Below are positions 10,995 through 20,949 of a stretch of DNA of 64,000 nt, in pieces. The notes under the pieces are model-generated. The model was not told where the DNA came from. It did no database searches and saw only the letters and a list, made by a program, of their open reading frames with translations. A program made the translations under genes and the position numbers. The first letter of the stretch is position 1. Every line of letters begins with the position of its first letter. The stretch is from Primula veris (Eukaryota; Streptophyta; Magnoliopsida; Ericales; Primulaceae), in NCBI GenBank assembly GCA_963682055.1, contig OY821740.1:42924795-42988794 (forward strand), given 5' to 3'.

Positions 10995-12038
10995 ATGGAA
11001 ATAATGTCAACGGAATATTTCAATTTGATTGAGTTATTTCCGGGTCTACCCGAGGAGCTGGGTATGGAAATCCTGACTCGACTCGACTACACCGTGCACC
11101 ACTCGGCCTCCTCCGTATGTCGTCGCTGGCGTAAAATCCTCCACAGTAAAGACTTTTACTACCACCGTAAAAAACTTGGCTTCACCCGAAAAAAGGCCTG
11201 CCTAATCCAGTCATCCCCAGCCCAACCAGGGTCCGAATCGGAGAAAACTAAACCAGTCCGATACGAAATCACCTTACTTGATCCGGTTACCAAGTCATGG
11301 GACCGGGTCGAAGAGTACCCGAACGGACTCCCCTTGTTCTGCCACGTGGTGAGTTCCGAGGGCAAGCTTGTTGCCCTCGGAGGGTGGGACCCGGTTAGTT
11401 ACAATCCGGTTACAAACGTGTATGTATACGATTTTGTAACGAGGAGATGGGAAAAGAGAGCTGATATGCCTTCGAAAAGGTCTTTTTTTGCAGCTGCTGC
11501 GAAGGAAGGGCTGGTTTTCGTTGCGGGAGGGCATGATGAGAACAAGAACGCGCTCGATTCTGCTTGGGTTTACGATATCAGGACGAACGAGTGGAGGGAG
11601 TTGGGTCGTATGAGTGAGGGGAGAGACGAGTGCCAAGGGGTGGTTATTGGGTCTTGTTTCTGGGTAATCAGTGGGTATGGGACGGAGAATCAAGGGGTGT
11701 TTAAAACTAGCGCCGAGGTTTATGATATTGGGTCGGGTGAGTGGGCTAAAATAGATGATGTTTGGGGTTCGAGTGTGTGTCCGAGGTCATGTGTGGGAGT
11801 TGGAAAAGATGGGAAATTATTTTCGTGGGGTGAGGTAGACGAGGCGGTTAGGGTAGGTACTTGTGTGGTGGATTTGGGCGAGCGGGTTTTGGTTTCTGGG
11901 TCGGGTTATCAAGGTGGTCCTCAAGGGTTTTATTCGACGGAAATGAAGGGTGATGTGACGAGGGTTAAACTGGTGAAAATCGATGTGCCCGGGGAGTTTT
12001 CCGGGTTTGTTCAATCGGGTTGCTCTATTGAAATCTGA
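10995..12038 (+). CDS. KFB: Kelch-repeat F-box protein (KFB/KISS ME DEADLY type)
   Basis: A single uninterrupted frame of 347 residues. An F-box lies at about residues 13-55, starting LFPGLPEELGMEILTRL and including a CRRWR motif. Three kelch blades follow: about 118-160 (GGWD then VYVYDFVTRRW), 168-208 (AGGHDENKNALDSAWVYD, with WREL) and 216-255 (SGYG then AEVYDIGSGEW). Length, intronless structure and the C-terminal GFVQSGCSIEI fit the plant group that includes Arabidopsis KFB01/20/39/50 (KMD1-4). These are SCF substrate receptors that direct phenylalanine ammonia-lyase and type-B response regulators to the proteasome; substrate choice here is inferred from family. The ATG at 10995 is taken, with a second in-frame ATG at 11004; either gives nearly the same protein. 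Confidence 0.95.
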   Translation: MEIMSTEYFNLIELFPGLPEELGMEILTRLDYTVHHSASSVCRRWRKILHSKDFYYHRKKLGFTRKKACLIQSSPAQPGSESEKTKPVRYEITLLDPVTKSWDRVEEYPNGLPLFCHVVSSEGKLVALGGWDPVSYNPVTNVYVYDFVTRRWEKRADMPSKRSFFAAAAKEGLVFVAGGHDENKNALDSAWVYDIRTNEWRELGRMSEGRDECQGVVIGSCFWVISGYGTENQGVFKTSAEVYDIGSGEWAKIDDVWGSSVCPRSCVGVGKDGKLFSWGEVDEAVRVGTCVVDLGERVLVSGSGYQGGPQGFYSTEMKGDVTRVKLVKIDVPGEFSGFVQSGCSIEI

Positions 12039-14559
12039 ATATCGGAATTTGGAATTCTCCTTTTTGTGTAATGAGTTTTTGAAGGATTTGTAAAGAGACA
12101 TGGGTAGAGTATTACTGATAGTATTTTTTTTCTTTGTACATTTTTGTTATCTAAGTTTTCTCTGAATATGTAATATGAAGTGTTGTATACTTGAAATATG
12201 GAGTATATGCAATTTTGAAAGTTCTAACTAGACTTTTATCGAGGATTTCGATAATTGAGATTCACTCTAATTGCCTGCCACTGACACTTTCAAAATAGTT
12301 GTATTTGTCTCAAAAATCAAAATCATTGTCCTCTGTGGTATTACGTAAAATTTCAATATCAAAATTATCATATACTTAAAGATTGCCGAAATCGGTGCAA
12401 ACGTGTTGAAAAATCAGAACAAGAGGCTAACTCTAGAATACGCAAAAATGAAAGTAAGAACGAACCTATGCTGAATGCCTCTTTAATCAGCCAGCCGGAA
12501 TGAATTAGTCCCACATCGTTTCTGATTGGTTCATCGATAGTTCACAACATTTGTTGTTTTTTCATTGTCCTTTTTACCTTTGCTTTCTACTTTTTCTATC
12601 TTATGTCCCTTAGACATCTGAAAATTATTTTGGGAAAAATCATTCTGGCAGAATGGTTAAAATTCCATTCAACGAAACCGAACCCCTGACAATTTGGCCC
12701 ATAATATGTTTACTAAAGGTTGTCCTCAATGTGATGGCGAGCCTGTTAAATATCTGCAGATTGAAAGCCATGTTCATTGTATCCTACGCGTATAATATAT
12801 AAGTTGTTTGAGAAAAATAACATTTGAATTCATTGACTTGACGATTATTATACCTTATCTAGCATTATTTGTTATAGAATGTGAGAAGTTAAATAATTTT
12901 TGACACACACCGATTCAAAGACTCGTTAAGTGTACTTTGATCAAATGTAGATCGAGAAAGATCAATGATATTCGGTAATTATCTATGAAAGTGTGTCATA
13001 AAACGTCTACGTCATATATCATCGCGTTTAGTTAGATAGCATCATTAGTCTATACATTTAAAGATGTGCTCATAGATTAAGGTACACTTAATATATGAAA
13101 AGCTTCTTGGAGCTTCTTAGTAGTTTATAACAAGTCTAAGGACACATTAGCATTCAAGACGGAAATATTATTGTCTAAATCAATAGTTTTTCTTTTTAAA
13201 TGGCGCTGTCCGGATCAACTTATGTGTATCTCAACTAATTCTAATGATGATAATATATATTGTTAAGACTCCGCCACAATGATCTCCTAATATTATAAAC
13301 CTTGATACTATCCCACACAGCCACGGAACTTTAAAAAATCTGCGAGTCTGCTGATTCATATGAAAATGATTGACTAAGAGTGACACTAAAAGTCTAGTGT
13401 GCATAACGCATAACATAAGGATTTTTTTTATGGTACTTCCTACCATAATTACCGGAAAATTTGTCTTCGCTTTCAAAAGATTGTTTCCTATTTTATGTTT
13501 CAAAATTATCATTTCCCGCTTCTTATTATTTAATATGTAAATTAGTCTCTCTTTTGTTCATGTTTTCGTTTTTCTCTTCTGTTTCCTGTCGTAGCAACTA
13601 TGTAATGTACACTTATGTACAAAAAAGCCTATTCTCTGTTTATGAGCCATGTAGCAAAGGAGTAATAAAGCAAGCTGTTCAATTCTACGTACTATTCTCA
13701 TATTTAAATTTTCAACAAAAGAAGGAACAAAAATTCTTCTATTCTAGAAGAATGAATAAGTGATACTATCATACTTTGATCATATCGAATACATCACTAT
13801 CTAGCATTTAGATAGGGTTAAGAAATAGTTCTGGAAGTGTTAAATTACCCTACCTGCTCTTACATGATTGAAATAAATACTAATAAACAAGTAAGAGGTT
13901 GACATCAGGTATATCATTAACAAAATCAACGCTAGCACAGGATTAAAAAAATATATGTTCTCGAATGTTTTTATTACATACGGATTTGTGACGGATTTTA
14001 ATTTTACTGATTGATTTTGTTATTTTGCGACATATTTCTTACAGATTTGGCCGTTCCTAATTAAACTTATTTGTATAGGTTGTGCCTTAAACAGCATTGT
14101 AGACTTTATCTCCACGTCTTAGTATTGGAAAATTTACACAGCTACTTAGGCTAGCTCTTGGTTATAACTTATATGTGATTGTTGCAAAATAGAGTCCACT
14201 GTATAGACTTTAGACACATCTATTAACTTCTTGTCATAACTCATTTCTAATCTTAGTCACAAGATTTATAGACCCTAAATTCGTGACAGAGATCGGTCAC
14301 ATTGGGTAAGGGTGGTTCTCTCTGTATTTTATTTTCATGTTGGCTGACAGATTTGCTTGTTAACTATGTGAAAAAAAGCATTATACTAGGACTCACACGC
14401 TCTCAGAGTTGAGAGGATCTCTTCCCTAAATTATGTAAACAATAGGAGACTGCCAACGTAAATAACTGAATTTCAAAATACCATTTGTATGTTAATATAA
14501 GACCGGGTGAAAGTAAAATTATAAAACACATGATCATGAATCTAACAACAAACATTAGG
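12039..14559. other. 3' flank of the KFB gene and intergenic DNA
   Basis: The first about 150 bp are probably 3' UTR (T-rich, with AATATGTAATATG near 12167). Beyond that I see only AT-rich sequence without a gene, RNA gene or clear transposon end. Confidence 0.5.
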
Positions 14560-15145
14560 ATAGTTTAAAGCTTTAAAAATAAAATCACCAGATTAGCATA
14601 AAGATTCAATGTTTTTATAGTTTCTCTTCTCCATATTTTTAGAGGTAGCCGTAACTCTGGTCAAATCAGTCTTTTAGCTTAGTTAACGACATATTAACAT
14701 GTGCCCGAATTGTGCCTTTTTTAAAGGATTTAGGGTTTTGAAAAAGATGACGAATCTTTAATCGGGCTAAGTTGTTAAAATCGTAGAACCGTCCCTGCAT
14801 ATGTTAAATGTCAATTTACTTTTTTTTTCTTGCAATATTATGAAAGACGAAAGGCGGGTTTTAGGATGAAATAGATCGAAAGATGGGTTTTAAGAGAGAG
14901 AGGGGGGAGGTTGGTTATATTCACCTAATCTATTATTCACCTAATCTATTACGCATCCACGCGTAACCTCTATCCTTCCTTCCGTCCAATTTCTGTCTCG
15001 TCTCCCCTTTTTATAAAATTTTGTCGTTGCAGCTCAAAGACGTGCTCATACTAATCTAAGTTCTAAATAAACTAAACTTTCCAAATTATAAGACCATCAT
15101 CTTAATTTACCCTTCAAATTCGTGAAATATAACCAACCGAGTGTT
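14560..15145 (+). repeat. DVL upstream region, diverged copy 1
   Basis: This stretch parallels 16115-16672, the upstream region of the DVL gene. Shared landmarks in order are a TTTAAAAATA start, a block with GGCTAAGTTGTTAAAAT, an ACATG...GTCAATTTAC block, TCACCTAATC, CGCGTAA, TTCTAAATAAACTAA, and finally CGTGAA(A)TATAACCAACC. It ends where the leader would begin, with no coding frame behind it. Confidence 0.7.
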
Positions 15146-15231
15146 TTACCAAAATGGTCTAATTGGTACTGACAAATATCAGAATGAGCTATGTTTTTTT
15201 AAAATTCTCAATATGATATAACTCTTTTATG

Positions 15232-15446
15232 TTCGTTAATTGAATTGACGAATTTTATAAAAATTAAAAAGTACTTTGTTAATTGAACTGACGAAGTTCA
15301 TAAAAATTAAACAGTACTTCGTTAATTGAACTGACGAAATTCATAAAAATTAAACAGTATTTCGTTAATTGAACCGACGAAGTTCATACAAAATTAAATA
15401 GTACTTCGTTAATTAATTGAATTGACGAAGTTCAATAAAAAAAAAT
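15232..15446 (+). repeat. Five tandem 43-bp repeats with a TTCGTTAATTGA core
   Basis: Units start at 15232, 15275, 15318, 15361 and 15405. Each begins TTCGTTAATTGAAYTGACGAA-like, itself an imperfect palindrome, followed by an A-rich segment with GTTCATAAAAATTAAA. From about 15450 to 15610 further TTCGTCAATT / ACGAAG units continue in mixed orientation. Confidence 0.85.
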
Positions 15447-15764
15447 TAGATGTTCGTCAATACACAGGCAAATGTGGGAATTTTACGGAACTTCGTCAAT
15501 TATATTAACGAACAGTAATTTAATTTTTATACTACTTCGTCAATTGTATTGACGAAGATCTAAATTTTCAGTTTATATAACTTCGTCAATTCAATTAATG
15601 CACATAAAATAGGTAGATTATATTGATAATTTTAAAGAGAGTTAGATCATTCCGGTATTTGTCAATACCAATTAGACTATTTTGGAAAAAAAACTCTAAC
15701 CAACTTATCATTATCTCTCTCCTCATCACTAATTATATAAAAATAATAAAATATTAGCTAGGAT

Positions 15765-16090
15765 AACTTCGAATTTTAAAAAAAGAAACAACGGATCCTG
15801 CATAACGGTTCAATAATTTTACAGTTTTTGTTTTCCATATTTTAGAGCTAAGCCATAACCTAGTCATATAAGTATTTCAGCTTAGTAACGGTATACGAAC
15901 ATGTGTCGAAATGTGATTTTTTTTAAGCGCTTCAAGGATATTGAAAAAAGTGACCAATTTTTAACGGGGCTAAGTTGTTAAAATATTTGAACCACACCTA
16001 CATAGGTCATATGTCGATTTACCTTTTCTGTGTGGTTGCAACTTGCAACTCAAAAGATGTGGTCACGATAATCACGTTCAAAATAGATTA
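15765..16090 (+). repeat. DVL upstream region, diverged copy 2 (partial)
   Basis: Shares the order of landmarks with copies at 14560 and 16115 (CATATTTTAGAG, AAC.TGTG, GGGGCTAAGTTGTTAAAAT, ATGTCGATTTACC, CAACTCAAA.GA.GTGGTCAC) but stops before the leader part. Most diverged of the three. Confidence 0.6.
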
Positions 16091-16114
16091 AAAATTCAAA
16101 ACTACAGAAATCGT

Positions 16115-16669
16115 ATGCTCTCCCTAGGATACTTTAGAGCTTTAAAAATATAAACACTAGATCCGCATAAAGGTCCATTTTGCTAAAGTGGGGGCACTTT
16201 AGCAAAATGGACATTTTAGTGACAACGTACTAACACATGAGTGATTGGTGTGTGTTTTTAGGCTTTTAGGATGATGAAATATTTGACGAAGTTTTAACCG
16301 GACTAAATTACCAAAATCCTAGAGCCGTTCCTACATATGATACATGTCAATTTACGTTGTTTTTTTTTGTCGTTGCAATATTTTAAAGCGAAATACGGGT
16401 TATAAGAAAAATATGACGTCTATCACCTAATCATATCTAATTGTAATTAATCACCATCTAATTACTTAACCCCGCGTAATCTACTAAGCTATTAAACTCT
16501 TCCTACGCTCCGTATAATTTCTATTTAGTCTCGCCTTGTAAAACATGTATCGTCGCAACTCAAAGACGTGGTCACGTGAATCAAAGTTCTAAATAAACTA
16601 AGTTTCCAAACTAGAGGGACCATTTTCTTAATTCACCCGTCAAACTCGTGAATATAACCAACCAACCTT

Positions 16670-16672
<3 letters not shown>
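16115..16672 (+). repeat. DVL upstream region, copy 3 (the one next to the gene)
   Basis: The promoter-proximal copy, continuous with the CT-rich leader and the DVL start codon. Relative to copy 1 it carries a hairpin insertion at 16173-16212. That the proximal copy is the functional promoter is inferred from position. Confidence 0.6.
16173..16212. repeat. Perfect 18-bp inverted repeat with GGGG loop
   Basis: GTCCATTTTGCTAAAGTG at 16173-16190, loop GGGG at 16191-16194, and the exact reverse complement at 16195-16212. No mismatch. It lies 530 bp before the DVL start. Confidence 0.95.

Positions 16673-16700
<28 letters not shown>
16664..16700 (+). promoter_or_regulatory. CT-repeat tract, probable 5' leader of the DVL gene
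   Basis: A (CT)n run directly before AAAACTAACC and 43 bp before the start codon. Pyrimidine tracts of this kind are common at plant transcription starts and leaders. Confidence 0.55.
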
Positions 16701-16703
<3 letters not shown>

Positions 16704-16742
16704 ACTAACCAAAACCAAACCCAAAATTGACCAGGTCCGATA

Positions 16743-16943
16743 ATGAAAACAGATAACCACGGTAACAAATACCGGCGAACAAAATCAACGTCGTCGAAAT
16801 CAAAGGCGGAGATAACGAGAAGGATAACGGAGTACTGGCGGAGATGTGCGGCGGTGGTCCATTACCAGAGGGCGAGGTGCTATATTCTCCGTCGCTGTAT
16901 CTCTATGCTCCTTTGTTGGCGCGTACACGCTATTCGCGACTAA
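16743..16943 (+). CDS. RTFL: DVL/ROTUNDIFOLIA-like small peptide
   Basis: A 66-residue frame without introns. The N-terminal half is basic and Ser/Thr/Lys-rich. The C-terminal block, about residues 43-60, reads QRARCYILRRCISMLLCW and is the diagnostic DVL/RTFL domain: basic, two spaced cysteines and a hydrophobic run ending CW. Family members are plasma-membrane-associated micropeptides that restrain polar cell proliferation and shape leaves and fruits when over-expressed; that role is taken from the family. The frame is richer in GC than its surroundings, as expected of real coding sequence. Three copies of its upstream region precede it, but only this one has the coding part. Confidence 0.9.
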   Translation: MKTDNHGNKYRRTKSTSSKSKAEITRRITEYWRRCAAVVHYQRARCYILRRCISMLLCWRVHAIRD

Positions 16944-18309
16944 ATAAATTCTCCCCGATTTGTGCATATACATATATATATATATATATAATTATGTATG
17001 CATGTGTGTGTGTACATGTGTGTGGAGACAAGTTTGATCGATGATGGTTCTCTTTTACGAGGCCGTTTTCTGAATTTCTTGTAAATATTTCTTCTTTTTT
17101 ATTTTACTAGCTGTTAGATGAACATAAGAGTTGTTTGAGAAACCGGAATTCTGTAATTCTGGTGTTTGGCTTAGTATTCTTGTTTTTGTGGATTGGGTTA
17201 ATCTATACATGTGTATTTCTGATAATCTGGTAACAGTTTAATTGTTTGGCCAGCTTAATTTTCTTTTGTAATTTCTATCAGATGAATAATATAATCTGAA
17301 AAAGATTTCAATTAAATTTGAATATGAAAATTTGGAAAGTAGGAAGTGCTTTATTGAATTAAATCTACAGATGCACCCATAGTAACTCCGGTGACTGGTG
17401 AATACAATTTAGTAATGTTTCCATTTTAAGTGTGCGTTACTGAATATCTACAGCTCCCATACAGACTATTGCCGAACTTAGTGTAAACAACGACTAGCAC
17501 ATTGGAGAAGGAAAATTAAGTAACGATATCTCATTATCTCTTTTGTATATAAAATTGCGATAGATTGAGAGAGTACATGTGCACTAGTGAATGGCCCCTG
17601 TCGGTTGATGTTATGAGATTGTGTTTTTGTTACGGTAGTTTGTCTCGGACTTGTTAGAGCGCTCATGAGCTGCTTTGCAACCTTCCATTGCTGGGATTAA
17701 GGCTTGTGTGGGATCCCGTCAATTTTCTACAGACCTCCGACACCACTGGTTTCATGAAGCTATAACTCACACAAATTATTTTACATAAGAAGAAAATATT
17801 ATGTAACTACTCCTAGGATTTGTTTGATGCTTGAATTTCTCAATGACAATCATGACGGAAAATAAAGTCTCCCGGTAAAAACATGGATCCAAAAACGACA
17901 TTTCCTTTCCTTTCAAATTTCCCACGTATTGCACATTGCACCATGACTAACATGAAGGCTTCCTTGTTTTGTTAACATCTTTCCAAGTAAAAGCTACACA
18001 ATCTATTCTCAAGCAAAACTCTATTACTAAACTACTAGCATATGCGATATGTTCAACTTGTAGCATTTAATAAGGTGCAGGGAGTAAGCTATATAATGAT
18101 AAATGTCAGGTATGTGCAATATAATGTACTCATATTTCGAGCATAACTAGAACTTCTCAAATGACATCATAATTCATAACAGAACTTGTTAGCCTTGATA
18201 ATTAGTAGAAGTCAAACCACAGGTGTTCTAACCAGGTTCATGGATAGTAAATGTCAAATTAAGTTATATAATAACACTTCGTTCCCTTGAAAATAAGTAC
18301 AGTAAATTG
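16944..18309. other. Intergenic between DVL and MED7 3' ends
   Basis: Convergent 3' flanks. A short TA/TG microsatellite lies at about 16965-17020, within the DVL 3' UTR. The rest is AT-rich with no recognisable gene. The MED7 3' UTR probably takes the last 100-300 bp. Confidence 0.5.
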
Positions 18310-20949
18310 CTAGTTTTCATCTAAAGTGCCGAGAGCCTCCTTGAGAAGTGCCTGAGCTTCTGCTCTTCTTCTGCATAAGGAAAGCAACATAATCTCAGGA
18401 TGCGAATTGTTTTTCAGTAAAATTTACAAGAGAGAAACTAGAATTATCTTTGAACTTCATATCCAATGCATATCGGGTTTTCTTAAAAGTTATGTGATAT
18501 TTGTCGACACAATAAAATGGAGAAAGACCTGAATAAACCAGCATTGCACAGAAAAGTAAAAGTAAATGAACCAAGTAACCATGCGTACAAAAAATGCGCT
18601 TTTCCACATAACTCGTTTGAAAGCCCTACTGTTATCATTTTAAAACTTGGAAACGAAAAAGTTAGTGGACAGTAAGAAAATTACGGTCCCCCTAAAGATG
18701 AAAAAGTATATGAAGAAAATGGTCACTGGTAACTATCTAGAACAGCAAGGTACACTGACATGACTTTACCTCTTAATGTCCTCCACAGCTTGTTTACGCC
18801 GTTGTATTTGAAGTTCCAGTAAATGAATAAGGGTTGCTCTGGCCTGCAAAATACAAGGGGTGGGAAAGGCATGTGAAAGTGTGAGAAATTAAAAATCGAA
18901 ACTATAACGAGGAAAAGAGAAAATTCAAAATATAGAAATTTGCTAAAACGAAAATTTAATACCTGATGGGGACGCAACAAGTTTAGAAGATGATGCATGT
19001 TTTTAAAAATGAGTGATATCTCTTCAACTCTCCTAGCGTATTGAGATGGTCGCTCTACCAGGATATCTGCAAGCTCCAAAATGTGCAGCTGGAGTTCTCT
19101 ATTTAGGGATTTTAATTCATGCTTGAAATCTGTATTTAGGAGAAAGTCACAGGTTAAGGCAGTGATTACCAATATACTTTAAACACGAGATGTCATGCAA
19201 TATAAGAAATACACCAAACTTAAGATGGCTTCATTTTGACACGACTATTTTACAAATCCCCATACAAGACTGCATAGTTTTAGTGAACAAAACAACTGGA
19301 AGATCTACAGATGGGGAGAAATTTTATGCAAAAATTTCAAAGCAGTTAGGCAATTACTAGTAACCCGGTAAAAGGAACAGTTGGGCAATTTCAAAGCAAG
19401 TCCGGGCTCAGCTGTTATATGATACTCTTGCATCTTTGAATATTAACAAACAAAAGATAGTAGCAAGTAGCAACTATTACTAACAATGTAATTTGAAATT
19501 CATTACAAACTGATCACATGATTTAAAGCATCCTGATTTATTACAAACTTGTGAAGAGGCTGTCAGAATACGAAAAGGCATAGTAAATGTACAAAAATAA
19601 AACATCCTTAGCAACAAGACATGTAAAAATTAAACTTTCGAGGCAGATTTTAAAGGAAAGTAAAAAAATCAGGATGACATCAAGTGTAGATGGAAACAAC
19701 GTTGAGAAACACTATCATGAACCTGGTGTACTAAAGTTAAAAGTGTACCGAGTACCAACCACTAAAAACCCAACACATTAATTAACCCAAAAATAACTAC
19801 CCTAAACTTAATTCAAAATACAAATTAAAAAATGTGATTGGTTGGCACACTCACAAAAACAGTGCACCGGGTTTATAGTAGTGTTTTTCACAGCCCAGAC
19901 ATAGCTAACCCAAGCTGAGTAAAGATACAACCCCAAATAACTAATACTTCAAGCAAATTTGAGAAAAAGTGCAAAGAGAGTAGTAACCCACCGATATTAG
20001 CTCCTTTGGAATACAACTGACGCACTCCCTGCTCCTCCAGGCTTGGTAGGACATTATCTGTCTGCACCCAAGTATCACATATAAAAAATTGTAAAAGTAA
20101 AATAAGTATATTTCAGAATGAAAGCGCTTTTAACCAATTTCCCAAATATTTCAGTTAAGCACTAACCACTGGAAAGAAGTTTTGACCTACACTAGAAATT
20201 CTGCTATTTAAATATTGCTCAACACTTCTCCTAAGTTTTTACACGTCATCCATCAAGTAGTAATAATGTGATTTTAAGGGGGAAAATCATAATACTGGGT
20301 CGAGGAAAAGATAGATACAACAGGAAACAGTCCCCAATCAGCAATTTTAGAATATTTGATCCGGAATTTAGTGTAATAACTTTTCGCATTACTTTCTACC
20401 AATGTTCGCATTATTGACCAGAACTGGTGTTTTTCAATATTAAAACATTTCAAGATTAGAAGCTGGAAAATGATAGAAACAGAATCCACATATTAGTTGC
20501 ACCAAAGATGATCCAGGGTCTTATGGGTGGAAATTATGTATATAAAACGAGAACCTTGAACATATTAAACCCTCATAGTACCAATGTAGCTCATATCGCA
20601 CAGAGTCTATAAAATGATCAATTGCTTTATCCAAATGTTAGTGGTAAAAAAAGAGTATCTAAAAGGTTATGCGTAAGATTTTTCGCAGAACAGATTGCGA
20701 AACCGAGAAGTATAAATCCCACAGAGGGTCAATTTATAGTTCATATAATAAAAAAATGTAACATTCTAAAACGATTAATTCAAATCTTGAATGTAATTGT
20801 GTGGTACTTACGTTGTAAGTTGCACCAAAGAGGACGTAAGTTCCTTTAATGGGCTGAGGTGGCTCCGGAGCAGAATTAGGGCCTTCATTATAGTCCTTAT
20901 ATAGCTTGTAAAACGGAGGTGGAGGTGGATAAGCAGCTGTTGATGCCAT
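18310..20949 (-). CDS. MED7: Mediator complex subunit 7
   Basis: Five coding exons on the minus strand: 20812-20949, 19992-20061, 18963-19129, 18770-18843 and 18310-18370. All junctions have GT-AG and the phases join to one frame of 510 bp, 169 residues, the length usual for plant MED7. It starts with MASTAAYPPPPPFYKLYKDY, the proline-rich N-terminus of the family, then VLPSLEEQGV at about 49-58, and the long helical region including SLNRELQLHILELADILVER and RRKQAVEDIKRR, which forms the MED7/MED21 hinge coiled coil in the Mediator middle module. Role: bridge between activators and RNA polymerase II, in the nucleus. A 5' leader intron is likely because a TTTTCAG acceptor sits just before the ATG. 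Intron 2 carries a MITE. Confidence 0.97.
19705..19890. mobile_element. Small MITE in MED7 intron 2
   Basis: Ends are inverted: AACACTATCATGAACCTGGT on the left, and on the right the reverse complement of a similar AACACTACTATAAACCCGGT. The body (CAACACATTAAT..AACCCAAAAAT, AATTCAAAAT) resembles the tandem units at 60.9-61.4 kb, so the two belong to one family. Non-coding. Confidence 0.6.

Noticed and set aside
11159..12101. Minus-strand frames of 68-132 residues opposite the KFB gene
   Set aside because: They are shadows of the plus-strand coding sequence; domains and codon pattern support only the plus strand.
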